From assembly GCF_002563715.1 (NCBI RefSeq), contig NZ_PDJJ01000001.1:3162001-3226000 (forward strand): a stretch of DNA of 64,000 bases, in the 5' to 3' direction. Below are positions 56,111 to 64,000 of the stretch, in pieces. Source of the stretch: Isoptericola jiangsuensis. GTDB taxonomy: Bacteria; Actinomycetota; Actinomycetes; Actinomycetales; Cellulomonadaceae. Every line of letters starts with the position of its first letter. Positions within the stretch are counted from its first letter, which is position 1. The notes under the pieces are model-generated. The model saw only the letters and a list, made by a program, of their open reading frames with translations. It had not been told where the DNA came from and ran no database searches. The translations under genes were made by a program, and so were the position numbers.

Positions 56111-56330
56111 TCGTGCTGACTCGGCGACCCAAGCGCTGACTGACCGCATCCCACGCTGACTCGCGAGGACCTGCGCTGACTCGCCGGAGCATGCGCTGAC
56201 TCGCGCCAAACCGCGCTGACTCGCCGGAGCATGCGCTGACTCACGGGAACCTGCGCTGACTGGGCGACGCCAGCGCTGACTCGCCGGGAGGTGTGCTGAC
56301 TGACCGGAAACTGCGCTGACTCACGGGGTG
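56111..56330. repeat. 20-bp periodic repeat array D (11 units)
   Basis: GCTGAC ends at 56120 and then at every 20th base through 56320: eleven units with no insertion or deletion. Consensus around the core is CTGCGCTGACTCGCSGRRV; positions between cores vary. Fills the region upstream of the Thr-repeat gene and downstream of the xylanase. The period is not a multiple of three, so it is not coding. Confidence 0.93.
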
Positions 56331-56419
56331 GTGGAGGGGGCGGGCGCGGTCGTCAGACCGGAAGCGGAGGTCGCGCAGCGACCGTGAGCGCGACCGCGCC
56401 CGCCCCCTCCACCACCCCG
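56324..56419. repeat. 29-bp perfect inverted repeat with 38-base loop
   Basis: Arms 56324-56352 and 56391-56419 are exact complements (containing GGTGGTGGAGGGGGCGGGCG). The loop has a secondary 6-bp hairpin GGTCGC-GCA-GCGACC. It begins at the edge of array D. Confidence 0.9.
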
Positions 56420-56444
56420 AACCCCACCCGACCGGACCCGACAC

Positions 56445-56486
56445 GGCAAGGGCCCCGCGCGCCGAGGTGGCACGCGGGGCCCTGCC
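56445..56486 (-). terminator. Terminator of the xylanase gene
   Basis: AGGGCCCCGCG (56449-56459) pairs with CGCGGGGCCCT (56473-56483); flanking GGCA/TGCC extends the stem. Located 12 bp after the xylanase stop. Confidence 0.7.
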
Positions 56487-56497
56487 GGTGGGTCAGG

Positions 56498-59400
56498 TCA
56501 GCCGACCTTCGTCCAGGGGCCCCACGGCGAGGCGCCGGGGGTCTGGTTGCGGGTCCACCACTGGGCCTCGTACCGGACGCCGTCGTGGGTGACGACGTCC
56601 CCGGCGACGAAGATGCGGGACGCGGTCCAGACGGCGGTGCCGTCGGGGGCGGTGGCGATCTCCTGCCAGGAGCCCCAGGGGCTCTTGCCGGGCTTCTCCG
56701 TGGTCCACCAGGTGGCGCGGTAGAGGGCGCCGTCGTGGGTGACCTCGTCCCCGGCGGTGTACACCTGGCCCTTGACCCACGCGGGGGCCTGGGGTGCGGG
56801 GGCGGCGACGAGCTCGACGACGCCCCAGCGGTCGGTGTACTGGTAGCCGGTGCCGGTGGGGTCGGCCCAGCTGGTGATGCCGGTGCGGGTGCCCGCGGTG
56901 GCGTCGTTGACCTGGAGGTCGAGGCCGTGGAACGTGCCGGCGCCGCCCTGCCCGTCGAGGGTGACGGACGCCTCGACGAGGTAGCCGCCGTCGGTCAGGG
57001 TGGTGGCGGACTCCACGCGGGCGGCCTGCTCGTCCGGGTCACCGGTGCCGAAGGAGACGGCGTTCTCGGCGCTGATGCGGATCTGCGTGTCGTCGGCCTG
57101 GTAGGAGCCGTTCTTGGCGTTGCCGGCGTCGAGGAAGATCTCGACGGAGTCCTGCACCCACGGGTCGGACGCGGAGACGTCGACGGTGGGGTCGGCGACC
57201 TCGGCGAGCACGTAGAGGGTGTCGTCGGCCCAGAGGGTGCGTACGGTCGCCTGCGCGCCGTCGCTGCCCTGCACGTTCTTCGCGGTGGTGAGGGTGTCCA
57301 CCCCGGACCACACGGCGTCGACGTCGCCGTCGACGACCGGGACGGTGGTGGTCTCGGCGACGCGGGCGAAGCTCAGCTCCTCGACGAGGGTGAGGGTGCC
57401 GGTGGTGCCGGGGCTGTTCCACCCGGTGGTGTCGCCGGCGTCGGTGACGCGGACGTCGAGGCCGAGGGTGTCGCCCTCGGCGGCGGCGTCGAGCGGGAGG
57501 TGCGCGACGACGGCGTAGCCGGTGCCGGTGCCGGCGACCTCGGCGGTGACGTCGCCGGTGGTGGTGCCGTCGCGGCCCACGGTGGCGACGTTCCCGGCGA
57601 GCTGGAGGGTGACGGCGTCGTCGGGGTCGGCGGCGGCGTCGTCGACGGTCACGTAGACGGTGAGGTGGTCGGGCGCCCAGCGGGTCTGGAAGCGGGCGAC
57701 GGTCTCCCCGGCGTCGGTGACGGGGTGCAGCGGGAGCCGCTGCCACTGGGCCGACGTGGTGGCCGACCCGTCGAGGGCGACGTCGCCGGCGAACACGTCG
57801 GCGGAGCGCTGCTGGGCGGGCAGGTCGCCGTCGACGACGCCGTGGTAGGCGGGCTTGGCCTGGTAGGCGTCGTCGAACAGCAGGGGTGCGCCGGCGTCGG
57901 CACGCCAGGAGCGGCCGTCGGTCAGGCCCCACACGGTGACGGAGTAGAGGGAGTCGGCGTGGGCGCGGAACACGTCGAACGCGTCCTTGAACCAGTAGCC
58001 CTGCTCGACGAGGTTGGCCTGCGTCTCGGGTGTGCCGATGGTGACGTCGAGCTCGGTGACGGCCTGGGTGACCGGCAGGTCCTCGAAGCGCTCGATGGCG
58101 GTCTCCAGCGCGGAGACGGGCATGGCGAGCGAGACGTGGAACTGGTGGCCGACGCCGTCGACGGGGACGCCACGCTCCAGGAGGCGGCCGACGAGGGCGC
58201 GGTAGCGGTTCTGCTTGTCGACCTGCTCGGTGTTGTAGTCGTTGATGAACAGGGCGACGGGCCGGTCGGTGCCGTCGGCGGCGTAGACGTCGTTGAACGC
58301 TTCGTCGGCGTACTCGAAGGACAGGTCGATGAACTCCTCGCCGAGGATGCGGTACCACTCGCTGCGGCGCAGGCCGTCGTCGGTGGCGCCGTCGGACACG
58401 ACCTCGTTGACGACGTCGAACGCGGTGACGGGGTTGTCCGCGCCGAACTCGCCGTAGCTCTCGGCGAGCCACTGCGCGACGGCGAAGATGTGCGTGCGGA
58501 GCCGGTCGCGCAGGACCTGCTGGTCCTCGGCGGACGTCGTCAGCGGGTCGCCGGCGGCGTCGGTGAAGAACCACGCGGGCGTCTGGGAGTGCCAGGTCAG
58601 GACGTGGCCGTACAGGTCGAGGTCGTTCGCGCTCGCGAAGTCCATGAGGGCGACGGCCTCGGGGTGCGGGCGGAAGGTGCCCTCGTCGTCGTACCAGGCC
58701 TCCGGCTTCATGTGGTTCTCGGGCGTGATCTGGTCGAAGTGGCGCAGCAGCAGCTCGGCGGCGGTGCCGGAGGTCTCCCGGGAGTCGATGGCGACGCCGG
58801 TGTGGAACGGCACGGTGTCCTTGATCGGCGTGAGGTCCTGGACGACGGCGGGCGCCGGCACGGCGACGACGACGTCGTCGACGAGGAGGTCGCTGGTGTT
58901 GGTGCCGTTGTAGTCGGTCTCCAGGTAGAGGTAGAGCTCCTCGCCGGCGGGCGCCTGGAAGGAGGCGGTGACCTCGGTCCAGCCGTCGGCGGTGACCTCG
59001 CCCCACTGGGCGAGCGTGGAGTAGGTGGTGGTGCCGGCGGCGGTGGACGCGAGCGACAGCCAGACGGCGTCGGCGTCCTGCCCGGGGGCGAACCGCACCT
59101 GGGCGGTGAACTCGTAGCGGACCCCGGCCGTCAGCAGGCCGGAGACGTCGCGGCCGATGCCGTCGCCCTGACCGTCACGGTCGGTGACGAGGGCGGAGGC
59201 GGTGCCGGAGACGGCGTCGTCGCCTGTGATCTCGACGGTGGGCGCGGTGTCGCCGCCGGTGCGGGGGCCCCAGCCGTCGAGCCCGTCCTCGAAGTCGGTG
59301 GCGAGCACGGGGCCGCTGCGCGGCGGGGTGCCGGCGGGGAAGGTGAACTCCCAGCCGTCGGCGAGCAGCTCGGCCACGACGGTGCGGGTCGCGGCGAGCG

Positions 59401-60556
59401 AGCCGGAGCGGTCACCGCCGCCGTCGTGGACGAGCACGAGCTCGCCGTCGGTCATCGCGGCGCGCAGGTTGTCCGTCAGGGTGGCCTCGTCCTGGGTGGT
59501 CCAGTCCGAGATCGTGTTCGTCACGGCCAGCGGCTGCATGCCGAGGGCGACGGCGACCTGCGGCGTGGCGCCCCAGGACCCGTTGGGGGCGCGCCAGAAC
59601 GGCACGGGGGCGTTCGGGTCGCCGAGGGCGTCGCGGATGATCTCGAGGTTGGCGAGCATGTCGGCGCGGGCCTGCTCCGGGGTCATCGACCCCATGTCCG
59701 CGTACCCGGTGGAGTGGTTGCACAGCGTGTGGCCGTCGGCCACGATCCGCCGCAGGATCTCGGCACCGCCGGCGGCCTGGACGTTCTGGCCGATGACGCA
59801 GAACGTGGCCTGCAGGTCGTTCTCGGCCAGGAAGTCCAGCAGGGCGGGGGTGGTGCCCGGGTTGGGGCCGTCGTCGAACGTCAGCGCGGCGACGGGCGTG
59901 CTCGCGGTGCTGCCCGCCTGGGCGGCGACCACGGGCGTGGCGGTCGGGTTGACCGCGCCGCCGGGCACGAACCCGTCGGGCAGCTCGCCGCCGACCTCCT
60001 GGCCGGTGACGACGAGGTCGTCGACGAGGAACGACGGGTGGGTGCTGCCGACGGCGGCGGCCTCGAGGTAGAGCTGGGCGCCGGTGAGGCCGTCGGGCAT
60101 CGTGTAGGAGCCGCCGACCTTGACCCAGTCGGCGGCGGTGACGGGCACGTCCCCGCCGACCCAGGTGTAGGCGTCGCCGGCCGCGGAGGTCTCCTGGACG
60201 GTGAAGTGGATGCTCGTGGCGGGGGTGTCGGCGGGGAGCTTGACCCAGGCCTCGACCTGGTAGACCTCGCCGGGCGCGAAGAGGCCGGCGACGGAGGTGG
60301 CGGGGCCGTTCCAGTTCCCGGTGCGGCCGGTGACGCTCAGCGCGCCGTCGCCCGTGCGGGCGTCGTCGGTGATCGCGAGCGTGACGGGGCCGCGCGGACC
60401 CCAGGGCTCCCAGCTCGTCTCGAAATCGTTCTCCATCACGACGTCGTCGGCAGCCGCCGCGCTCCCCGCCCCCACGGCGGCGGCGCCGAGCGCGCCGCCC
60501 GTCACGAGCGCGGCCGCTCCGATCCCCGCGACCATCCTGGTGAACCTCTGCCTCAT
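56498..60556 (-). CDS. Secreted multidomain acetylxylan deacetylase (CE4) / GH10 xylanase
   Basis: 1352 residues. Signal peptide ~1-36 (MRQRFTRM, hydrophobic core, AxA). CBM22-like module ~40-190. CE4/NodB deacetylase ~220-410 with TFDDGPNPG (Asp228/229) and GHTLCNHSTGY; position 285 is Tyr where the HSxxH motif has His. Second CBM22-like ~415-570. GH10 ~575-910 with acid/base Glu718 (DVVNEVV) and nucleophile Glu835 (TELDVT). Two CBM9-like modules ~911-1055 and ~1060-1255, and two CBM5/12-like modules at the end (WVKGQVYTAGDEVTHDG, repeated as IFVAGDVVTHDG). Hydrolyses xylan and may remove acetyl groups. Confidence 0.94.
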   Translation of the reverse strand: MRQRFTRMVAGIGAAALVTGGALGAAAVGAGSAAAADDVVMENDFETSWEPWGPRGPVTLAITDDARTGDGALSVTGRTGNWNGPATSVAGLFAPGEVYQVEAWVKLPADTPATSIHFTVQETSAAGDAYTWVGGDVPVTAADWVKVGGSYTMPDGLTGAQLYLEAAAVGSTHPSFLVDDLVVTGQEVGGELPDGFVPGGAVNPTATPVVAAQAGSTASTPVAALTFDDGPNPGTTPALLDFLAENDLQATFCVIGQNVQAAGGAEILRRIVADGHTLCNHSTGYADMGSMTPEQARADMLANLEIIRDALGDPNAPVPFWRAPNGSWGATPQVAVALGMQPLAVTNTISDWTTQDEATLTDNLRAAMTDGELVLVHDGGGDRSGSLAATRTVVAELLADGWEFTFPAGTPPRSGPVLATDFEDGLDGWGPRTGGDTAPTVEITGDDAVSGTASALVTDRDGQGDGIGRDVSGLLTAGVRYEFTAQVRFAPGQDADAVWLSLASTAAGTTTYSTLAQWGEVTADGWTEVTASFQAPAGEELYLYLETDYNGTNTSDLLVDDVVVAVPAPAVVQDLTPIKDTVPFHTGVAIDSRETSGTAAELLLRHFDQITPENHMKPEAWYDDEGTFRPHPEAVALMDFASANDLDLYGHVLTWHSQTPAWFFTDAAGDPLTTSAEDQQVLRDRLRTHIFAVAQWLAESYGEFGADNPVTAFDVVNEVVSDGATDDGLRRSEWYRILGEEFIDLSFEYADEAFNDVYAADGTDRPVALFINDYNTEQVDKQNRYRALVGRLLERGVPVDGVGHQFHVSLAMPVSALETAIERFEDLPVTQAVTELDVTIGTPETQANLVEQGYWFKDAFDVFRAHADSLYSVTVWGLTDGRSWRADAGAPLLFDDAYQAKPAYHGVVDGDLPAQQRSADVFAGDVALDGSATTSAQWQRLPLHPVTDAGETVARFQTRWAPDHLTVYVTVDDAAADPDDAVTLQLAGNVATVGRDGTTTGDVTAEVAGTGTGYAVVAHLPLDAAAEGDTLGLDVRVTDAGDTTGWNSPGTTGTLTLVEELSFARVAETTTVPVVDGDVDAVWSGVDTLTTAKNVQGSDGAQATVRTLWADDTLYVLAEVADPTVDVSASDPWVQDSVEIFLDAGNAKNGSYQADDTQIRISAENAVSFGTGDPDEQAARVESATTLTDGGYLVEASVTLDGQGGAGTFHGLDLQVNDATAGTRTGITSWADPTGTGYQYTDRWGVVELVAAPAPQAPAWVKGQVYTAGDEVTHDGALYRATWWTTEKPGKSPWGSWQEIATAPDGTAVWTASRIFVAGDVVTHDGVRYEAQWWTRNQTPGASPWGPWTKVG

Positions 60557-60629
60557 CGTCGCTCCCTCGCGAGTGTCCGCCGGCGGCGACGATGCCGCGG
60601 GCGCGGGCGTGGCGACGCCCGTGCTCCCG

Positions 60630-60659
60630 AGGCTAGGTGGGCTTCGAAAACGATGTCAA
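60630..60659 (-). promoter_or_regulatory. Sigma70 promoter of the xylanase gene
   Basis: On the minus strand TTGACA (60659-60654), 18 bp, then TAGCCT (60635-60630). The spacer contains CGTTTTCG, a half-match to the nearby operator. Confidence 0.6.
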
Positions 60660-60683
60660 TGGCGTCGGGGCCGGTCCCGGGCT

Positions 60684-60695
60684 CGAAAGATTTCG
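60684..60695. promoter_or_regulatory. CGAAAGATTTCG operator-like palindrome
   Basis: CGAAA-GA-TTTCG, 25 bp upstream of the -35 box. It resembles the CGAAA-N-TTTCG elements in front of actinomycete xylanase genes that are bound by LacI-type repressors, with a 2-bp centre here instead of one. Confidence 0.45.
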
Positions 60696-60697
60696 GA

Positions 60698-60734
60698 CCG
60701 CGGACGACCGACCGCATCGGCCGGTCGTCCGCGG
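60698..60734 (-). terminator. Terminator of mfd
   Basis: 13-bp arms 60698-60710 and 60722-60734 (CCGCGGACGACCG and complement) directly after the mfd stop; a T-rich stretch (AAATCTTT on the minus strand) follows. Confidence 0.7.
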
Positions 60735-60749
60735 GGCACGTCCGTGGCG

Positions 60750-63700
60750 TCAGCGGGACGCGGTGCCCGCCGTGGCCGCCGCCGCGACGTCCCCGAGGAT
60801 CACCGCGTCGATGAGCTGCTCGGCCCACCCGAGCAGCGCGGCCCCCCGCAGCGGCTTGCCACCGATGCGCGCCGTCGTCGGGTACGGCACCAGGACCGCC
60901 CGGATCGCCGGCTTGAGGATCGTGCCCGGGTAGAGCCGCTTGAGGCGCAGCTGCGCCGACTCCGGCAGGTCCACCGGCGCGAACCGGATGTGCTTGCCCT
61001 GCGCGGTGACGTCCGTCAGCCCCGCCCGGCGGGCGTGGTTGCGGAACTCCGCCACCTCGAACAGCGCCTCGGTGGCCTCGGGCAGCTTGCCGTACCGGTC
61101 GACCAGCTCCGCCCGGATCTCCGCGAGCGCCGCCGCGTCGCGCGCCGACGCGATCTTCTTGTACGCCTCGAGGCGCAACCGCTCGGTGGCGATGTACGTC
61201 TCGGGCAGGTGCGCGTCGACGGGGAGCTCGATGGTGACCTCCGGCTCCTCGGCGTCCGCCTCGCCCTTGTACGCCCGCACGGCCTCACCGACCATGCGCA
61301 CGTACAGGTCGAACCCGACGCCCGCGATGTGCCCGGACTGCTCGCCGCCCAGCAGGTTGCCCGCCCCGCGGATCTCGAGGTCCTTCATGGCGATCTGCAT
61401 GCCCGCGCCGAGGTCGGTGTGCGCGGCCATCGTGGCGAGACGGTCGTGCGCGGTCTCCGTGAGCGGCCGCTCCGGCGGGTACAGGAAGTAGGCGTACGCG
61501 CGCTCGCGCCCACGGCCCACGCGGCCGCGCAGCTGGTGGAGCTGGGACAGGCCGAAGGTGTCCGCGCGCTCCAGGATGAGGGTGTTGGCGTTGGAGATGT
61601 CCAGGCCGGTCTCGACGATGGTGGTGCACACCAGCACGTCGAGCTCCTTCTCCCAGAAGCCGCGGATGACCTGGTCGAGCTGGCTCTCGCTCATCTTGCC
61701 GTGCGCGACGCCGACGCGGGCCTCGGGCACCATCTCGCGCAGGCGGGCCGCCGTCCGGTCGATCGACTCGACCTTGTTGTGGATGTAGAACACCTGGCCC
61801 TCGCGCAGCAGCTCGCGCCGCACGGACGCCGCGATCTGCTTCTCCTCGTACGCGCCCACGTAGGTGAGGACGGGGTGGCGTTCCTCGGGCGGCGTCTGCA
61901 GGGTCGACATCTCGCGGATGCCGGTGACCGCCATCTCCAGGGTGCGCGGGATCGGGGTCGCGGACATCGCCAGGACGTCCACGTTGGTGCGCAGCTGCTT
62001 GAGCGTCTCCTTGTGCTCGACGCCGAACCGCTGCTCCTCGTCGACGATGACCAGGCCGAGGTCCTTGAACCGCACGGAGCCGGTGATGAGGCGGTGGGTG
62101 CCGATGACGACGTCGACCTTGCCGGTGCGCAGCCCCTCGATCGTGTCCTCGGACTCCTTGGCGCCCTGGAACCGGGACAGCGCCCGCACGGTGACGGGGA
62201 ACCCGGCGTACCGCTCGGAGAACGTGTCGAAGTGCTGCTGCACGAGCAGGGTCGTGGGGACGAGGACGGCGACCTGCTTGCCGTCCTGCACCGCCTTGAA
62301 CGCCGCCCGGATCGCGATCTCCGTCTTGCCGTAGCCGACGTCGCCGCAGATCAGGCGGTCCATCGGCACGGACTTCTCCATGTCGGCCTTGACCTCGTCG
62401 ATGGTGGACAGCTGGTCGGGCGTCTCGACGTACGCGAACGCGTCCTCCAGCTCACGCTGCCACGGGGTGTCCGGGCCGAACGCGTGCCCCTCGGTGGCCA
62501 TGCGCGCCGAGTACAGGCGGATGAGCTCGCCCGCGATCTCCTTGACGTGCTTGCGGGCCCTCGCCTTGGTGTTCTTCCAGTCGGCGCCGCCCATCTTCGA
62601 CAGCGACGGCGACTCGCCGCCGGTGTACTTGGTGACCTGGTCGAGCTGGTCCATGGGGACGAACAGCCGGTCGCCCGGCTGCCCGCGCTTGGAGGAGGCG
62701 TACTCGATGACGAGGTACTCGCGGGTCGCCGCGTTCGCGCCCGCGCCGAGGGTGCGCTGCACCATCTCCTCGAACCGGCCGACGCCGTGCTGCTCGTGCA
62801 CCACGAAGTCGCCCGCCTTGAGCTGGAGCGGGTCGACGACGTTGCGACGCCGCGACGGCATCTTGCGCATGTCCCGCGTGGTGGAGCCCTGCCGACCGGT
62901 GAGGTCGGCCTCGCTGAACACGGCGAGCCGCAGCTCCGGCGCGACGAAGCCCTTGCCCACCAGCGCCGGCACGACGTGCACGACACCGCCCTCGGGGGCG
63001 TCGGTGAGGTCCGTGGACAGCCGGGCGGCCGTGTCCGCCGCGCCGAGCTGCTCCACCATGCGGCGCGCGGGGCCGGGGCCCTCGGTCGTCAGCACCAGGC
63101 TCCACCCGGCGCGCTGGAGGCCCTTGACGTCGTCCAGGGCGCGGGCCACGTCCCCGCGGTAGGACTCGACGTCGCGGGCGGCGACCGTGATGGTCGTGCC
63201 GTCGGCGCCCGTGGTCACGGGCTCCGGGGCCGTGCCGTCGGCGGCGGTCGCGGCGGCCTCGGCCGCGTCCAGGGAGAACGCGGACAGCGTCCACCAGCCC
63301 AGCCCGCGCCGCGCCGCCACGTCCCGGGTCTCGGAGAACGTCGCGAACGACGCCGCCGACAGGTCGATCGGGCTGTCCGCCCCCGCGACCGCCGACGTCC
63401 ACGCGGCCGCGAGGAACTCCTCGGTCGTCGCGACGAGGTCGTGCGCGCGCCGCCGCACCCGCTCCGGCTCGTCCAGGACCAGCAGCGCGTCGTCCGCGAC
63501 CAGCTCCAGCACCGGACGCATCCGGTCCACCAGCACGGGTGCGAGGGACTCCATGCCCTCCACCGCGATCCCGGCGGCCAGCTTGTCCAGCATGTCCGTG
63601 GCGCCCGGCAGCTGCGCGACCCGCGACGCCGCCCGCTCCCGCACCGCGTCCGTCAGCAGGATCTCCCGGCACGGCGGCGCCCACAGGCCGTGGTCCGCGA

Positions 63701-64000
63701 TCTCCAGCGACCGCTGGTCCGCCACGGAGAACCAGCGGATCTCCGTGACCTCGTCGCCCCAGAACTCGATGCGCAGCGGGTGGTCCTCCGTCGGCGGGAA
63801 CACGTCGAGGATGCCGCCGCGCACCGCGAACTCGCCACGCCGCTCGACCATGTCCACCCGGCTGTAGGCGGCCGCGACGAGCGCGTCGCCCACCGCGGTG
63901 AGGTCCGCCGTCTGCCCGGTCGACAGCTCGACCGGGACGAGCTCGCCGAGGCCGTCCACGACGGGCTGCAGCAGCGCCCGCACCGGCATCACCAGCACGC
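60750..64000 (-). CDS. mfd: Transcription-repair coupling factor Mfd (N-terminus beyond window)
   Basis: The frame is open to the right edge; at least 1083 residues are present and roughly the first 110-130 are missing compared with full-length Mfd. Visible parts: UvrB-homology region (RGEFAVRGGILDVFPPTEDHPLRIEFWGDEV), the RNA polymerase-interacting domain (LKAGDFVVHEQHGVGRFEEMV), the helicase motifs DRLICGDVGYGKTEIAIRAAFKA (Walker A), VIVDEEQRFGVEHKE (DEEQ box), SATPIPRTLEMA and QLRGRVGRGRERAYAYF, and the C-terminal TRCF domain. Removes stalled polymerase and recruits UvrA. Confidence 0.97.
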   Translation of the reverse strand, partial: VLVMPVRALLQPVVDGLGELVPVELSTGQTADLTAVGDALVAAAYSRVDMVERRGEFAVRGGILDVFPPTEDHPLRIEFWGDEVTEIRWFSVADQRSLEIADHGLWAPPCREILLTDAVRERAASRVAQLPGATDMLDKLAAGIAVEGMESLAPVLVDRMRPVLELVADDALLVLDEPERVRRRAHDLVATTEEFLAAAWTSAVAGADSPIDLSAASFATFSETRDVAARRGLGWWTLSAFSLDAAEAAATAADGTAPEPVTTGADGTTITVAARDVESYRGDVARALDDVKGLQRAGWSLVLTTEGPGPARRMVEQLGAADTAARLSTDLTDAPEGGVVHVVPALVGKGFVAPELRLAVFSEADLTGRQGSTTRDMRKMPSRRRNVVDPLQLKAGDFVVHEQHGVGRFEEMVQRTLGAGANAATREYLVIEYASSKRGQPGDRLFVPMDQLDQVTKYTGGESPSLSKMGGADWKNTKARARKHVKEIAGELIRLYSARMATEGHAFGPDTPWQRELEDAFAYVETPDQLSTIDEVKADMEKSVPMDRLICGDVGYGKTEIAIRAAFKAVQDGKQVAVLVPTTLLVQQHFDTFSERYAGFPVTVRALSRFQGAKESEDTIEGLRTGKVDVVIGTHRLITGSVRFKDLGLVIVDEEQRFGVEHKETLKQLRTNVDVLAMSATPIPRTLEMAVTGIREMSTLQTPPEERHPVLTYVGAYEEKQIAASVRRELLREGQVFYIHNKVESIDRTAARLREMVPEARVGVAHGKMSESQLDQVIRGFWEKELDVLVCTTIVETGLDISNANTLILERADTFGLSQLHQLRGRVGRGRERAYAYFLYPPERPLTETAHDRLATMAAHTDLGAGMQIAMKDLEIRGAGNLLGGEQSGHIAGVGFDLYVRMVGEAVRAYKGEADAEEPEVTIELPVDAHLPETYIATERLRLEAYKKIASARDAAALAEIRAELVDRYGKLPEATEALFEVAEFRNHARRAGLTDVTAQGKHIRFAPVDLPESAQLRLKRLYPGTILKPAIRAVLVPYPTTARIGGKPLRGAALLGWAEQLIDAVILGDVAAAATAGTASR

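Noticed and set aside
56384-60814. 1476-residue open frame antisense to the xylanase
   Set aside because: Composition is low-complexity Gly/Val/Asp/Arg and mirrors the xylanase codons; the opposite strand has a signal peptide and catalytic motifs.

Overview
The window is chromosomal DNA of a very GC-rich actinobacterium, most likely a Micrococcales member of the Cellulomonadaceae/Promicromonosporaceae type. The evidence is strong GC bias at third codon positions, many GTG starts, the order mfd / eno-ftsB-DUF501-ppx / ndh, a large secreted xylan-degrading enzyme, and actinobacterial families such as PopR, DUF5997, ECF42 and GH15 trehalase. Genus assignment is inference.

Layout. 1-6437 (minus): a truncated nucleotidyltransferase/methyltransferase fusion, a YCII protein, and a two-gene operon of a SWIM zinc-finger protein and a very large helical protein. 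6583-7242: msrA, whose 3' end is the integration site of an ~11.5 kb mobile element (7174-18725). The element carries a large serine integrase, a rightward block of small genes with a terminase-small-subunit-like protein, a portal and a MuF-type head protein, and a leftward operon with a DUF2637 membrane/HTH protein and a winged-HTH/Rep-like protein. I see no large terminase, major capsid or tail genes, so it resembles a phage satellite or phiRv1/phiRv2-like mini-prophage. The element carries its own msrA tail, so MsrA remains full length; the displaced native tail lies beyond attR (18717-18791).

18862-31063: mixed housekeeping and regulatory genes: NAD(P)H-binding protein/HxlR pair, ATP-dependent DNA ligase, a LysR effector domain without HTH next to DUF5997, SelT/W/H-like protein, rRNA methyltransferase, FKBP, LysR/EamA pair, TetR with a small membrane protein, and an ECF42 sigma factor with its DGPF/YCII partner. 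31296-44033: GH15 trehalase, Bax inhibitor-1, RND exporter, winged-HTH regulator, a clpP3/clpP4-type pair with PopR and its operators, and more transporters and regulators. 44126-44199: an unusual class I tRNA with anticodon UAA. 44317-54320: ndh, ppx, DUF501, ftsB, eno, ppdK and the PPDK regulatory protein. 54505-60556: a threonine-repeat membrane protein and a CE4/GH10 modular xylanase. 60750-64000: mfd, cut by the window edge.

Two features are not explained by ordinary gene content. One is the mobile element described above. The other is a family of intergenic repeats with an exact 20-bp period (core GCGCTGACTCGC) in four arrays between 48.1 and 56.3 kb, with up to 11 units in register. 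Several gene junctions also carry long, nearly perfect inverted repeats (18-33 bp arms).
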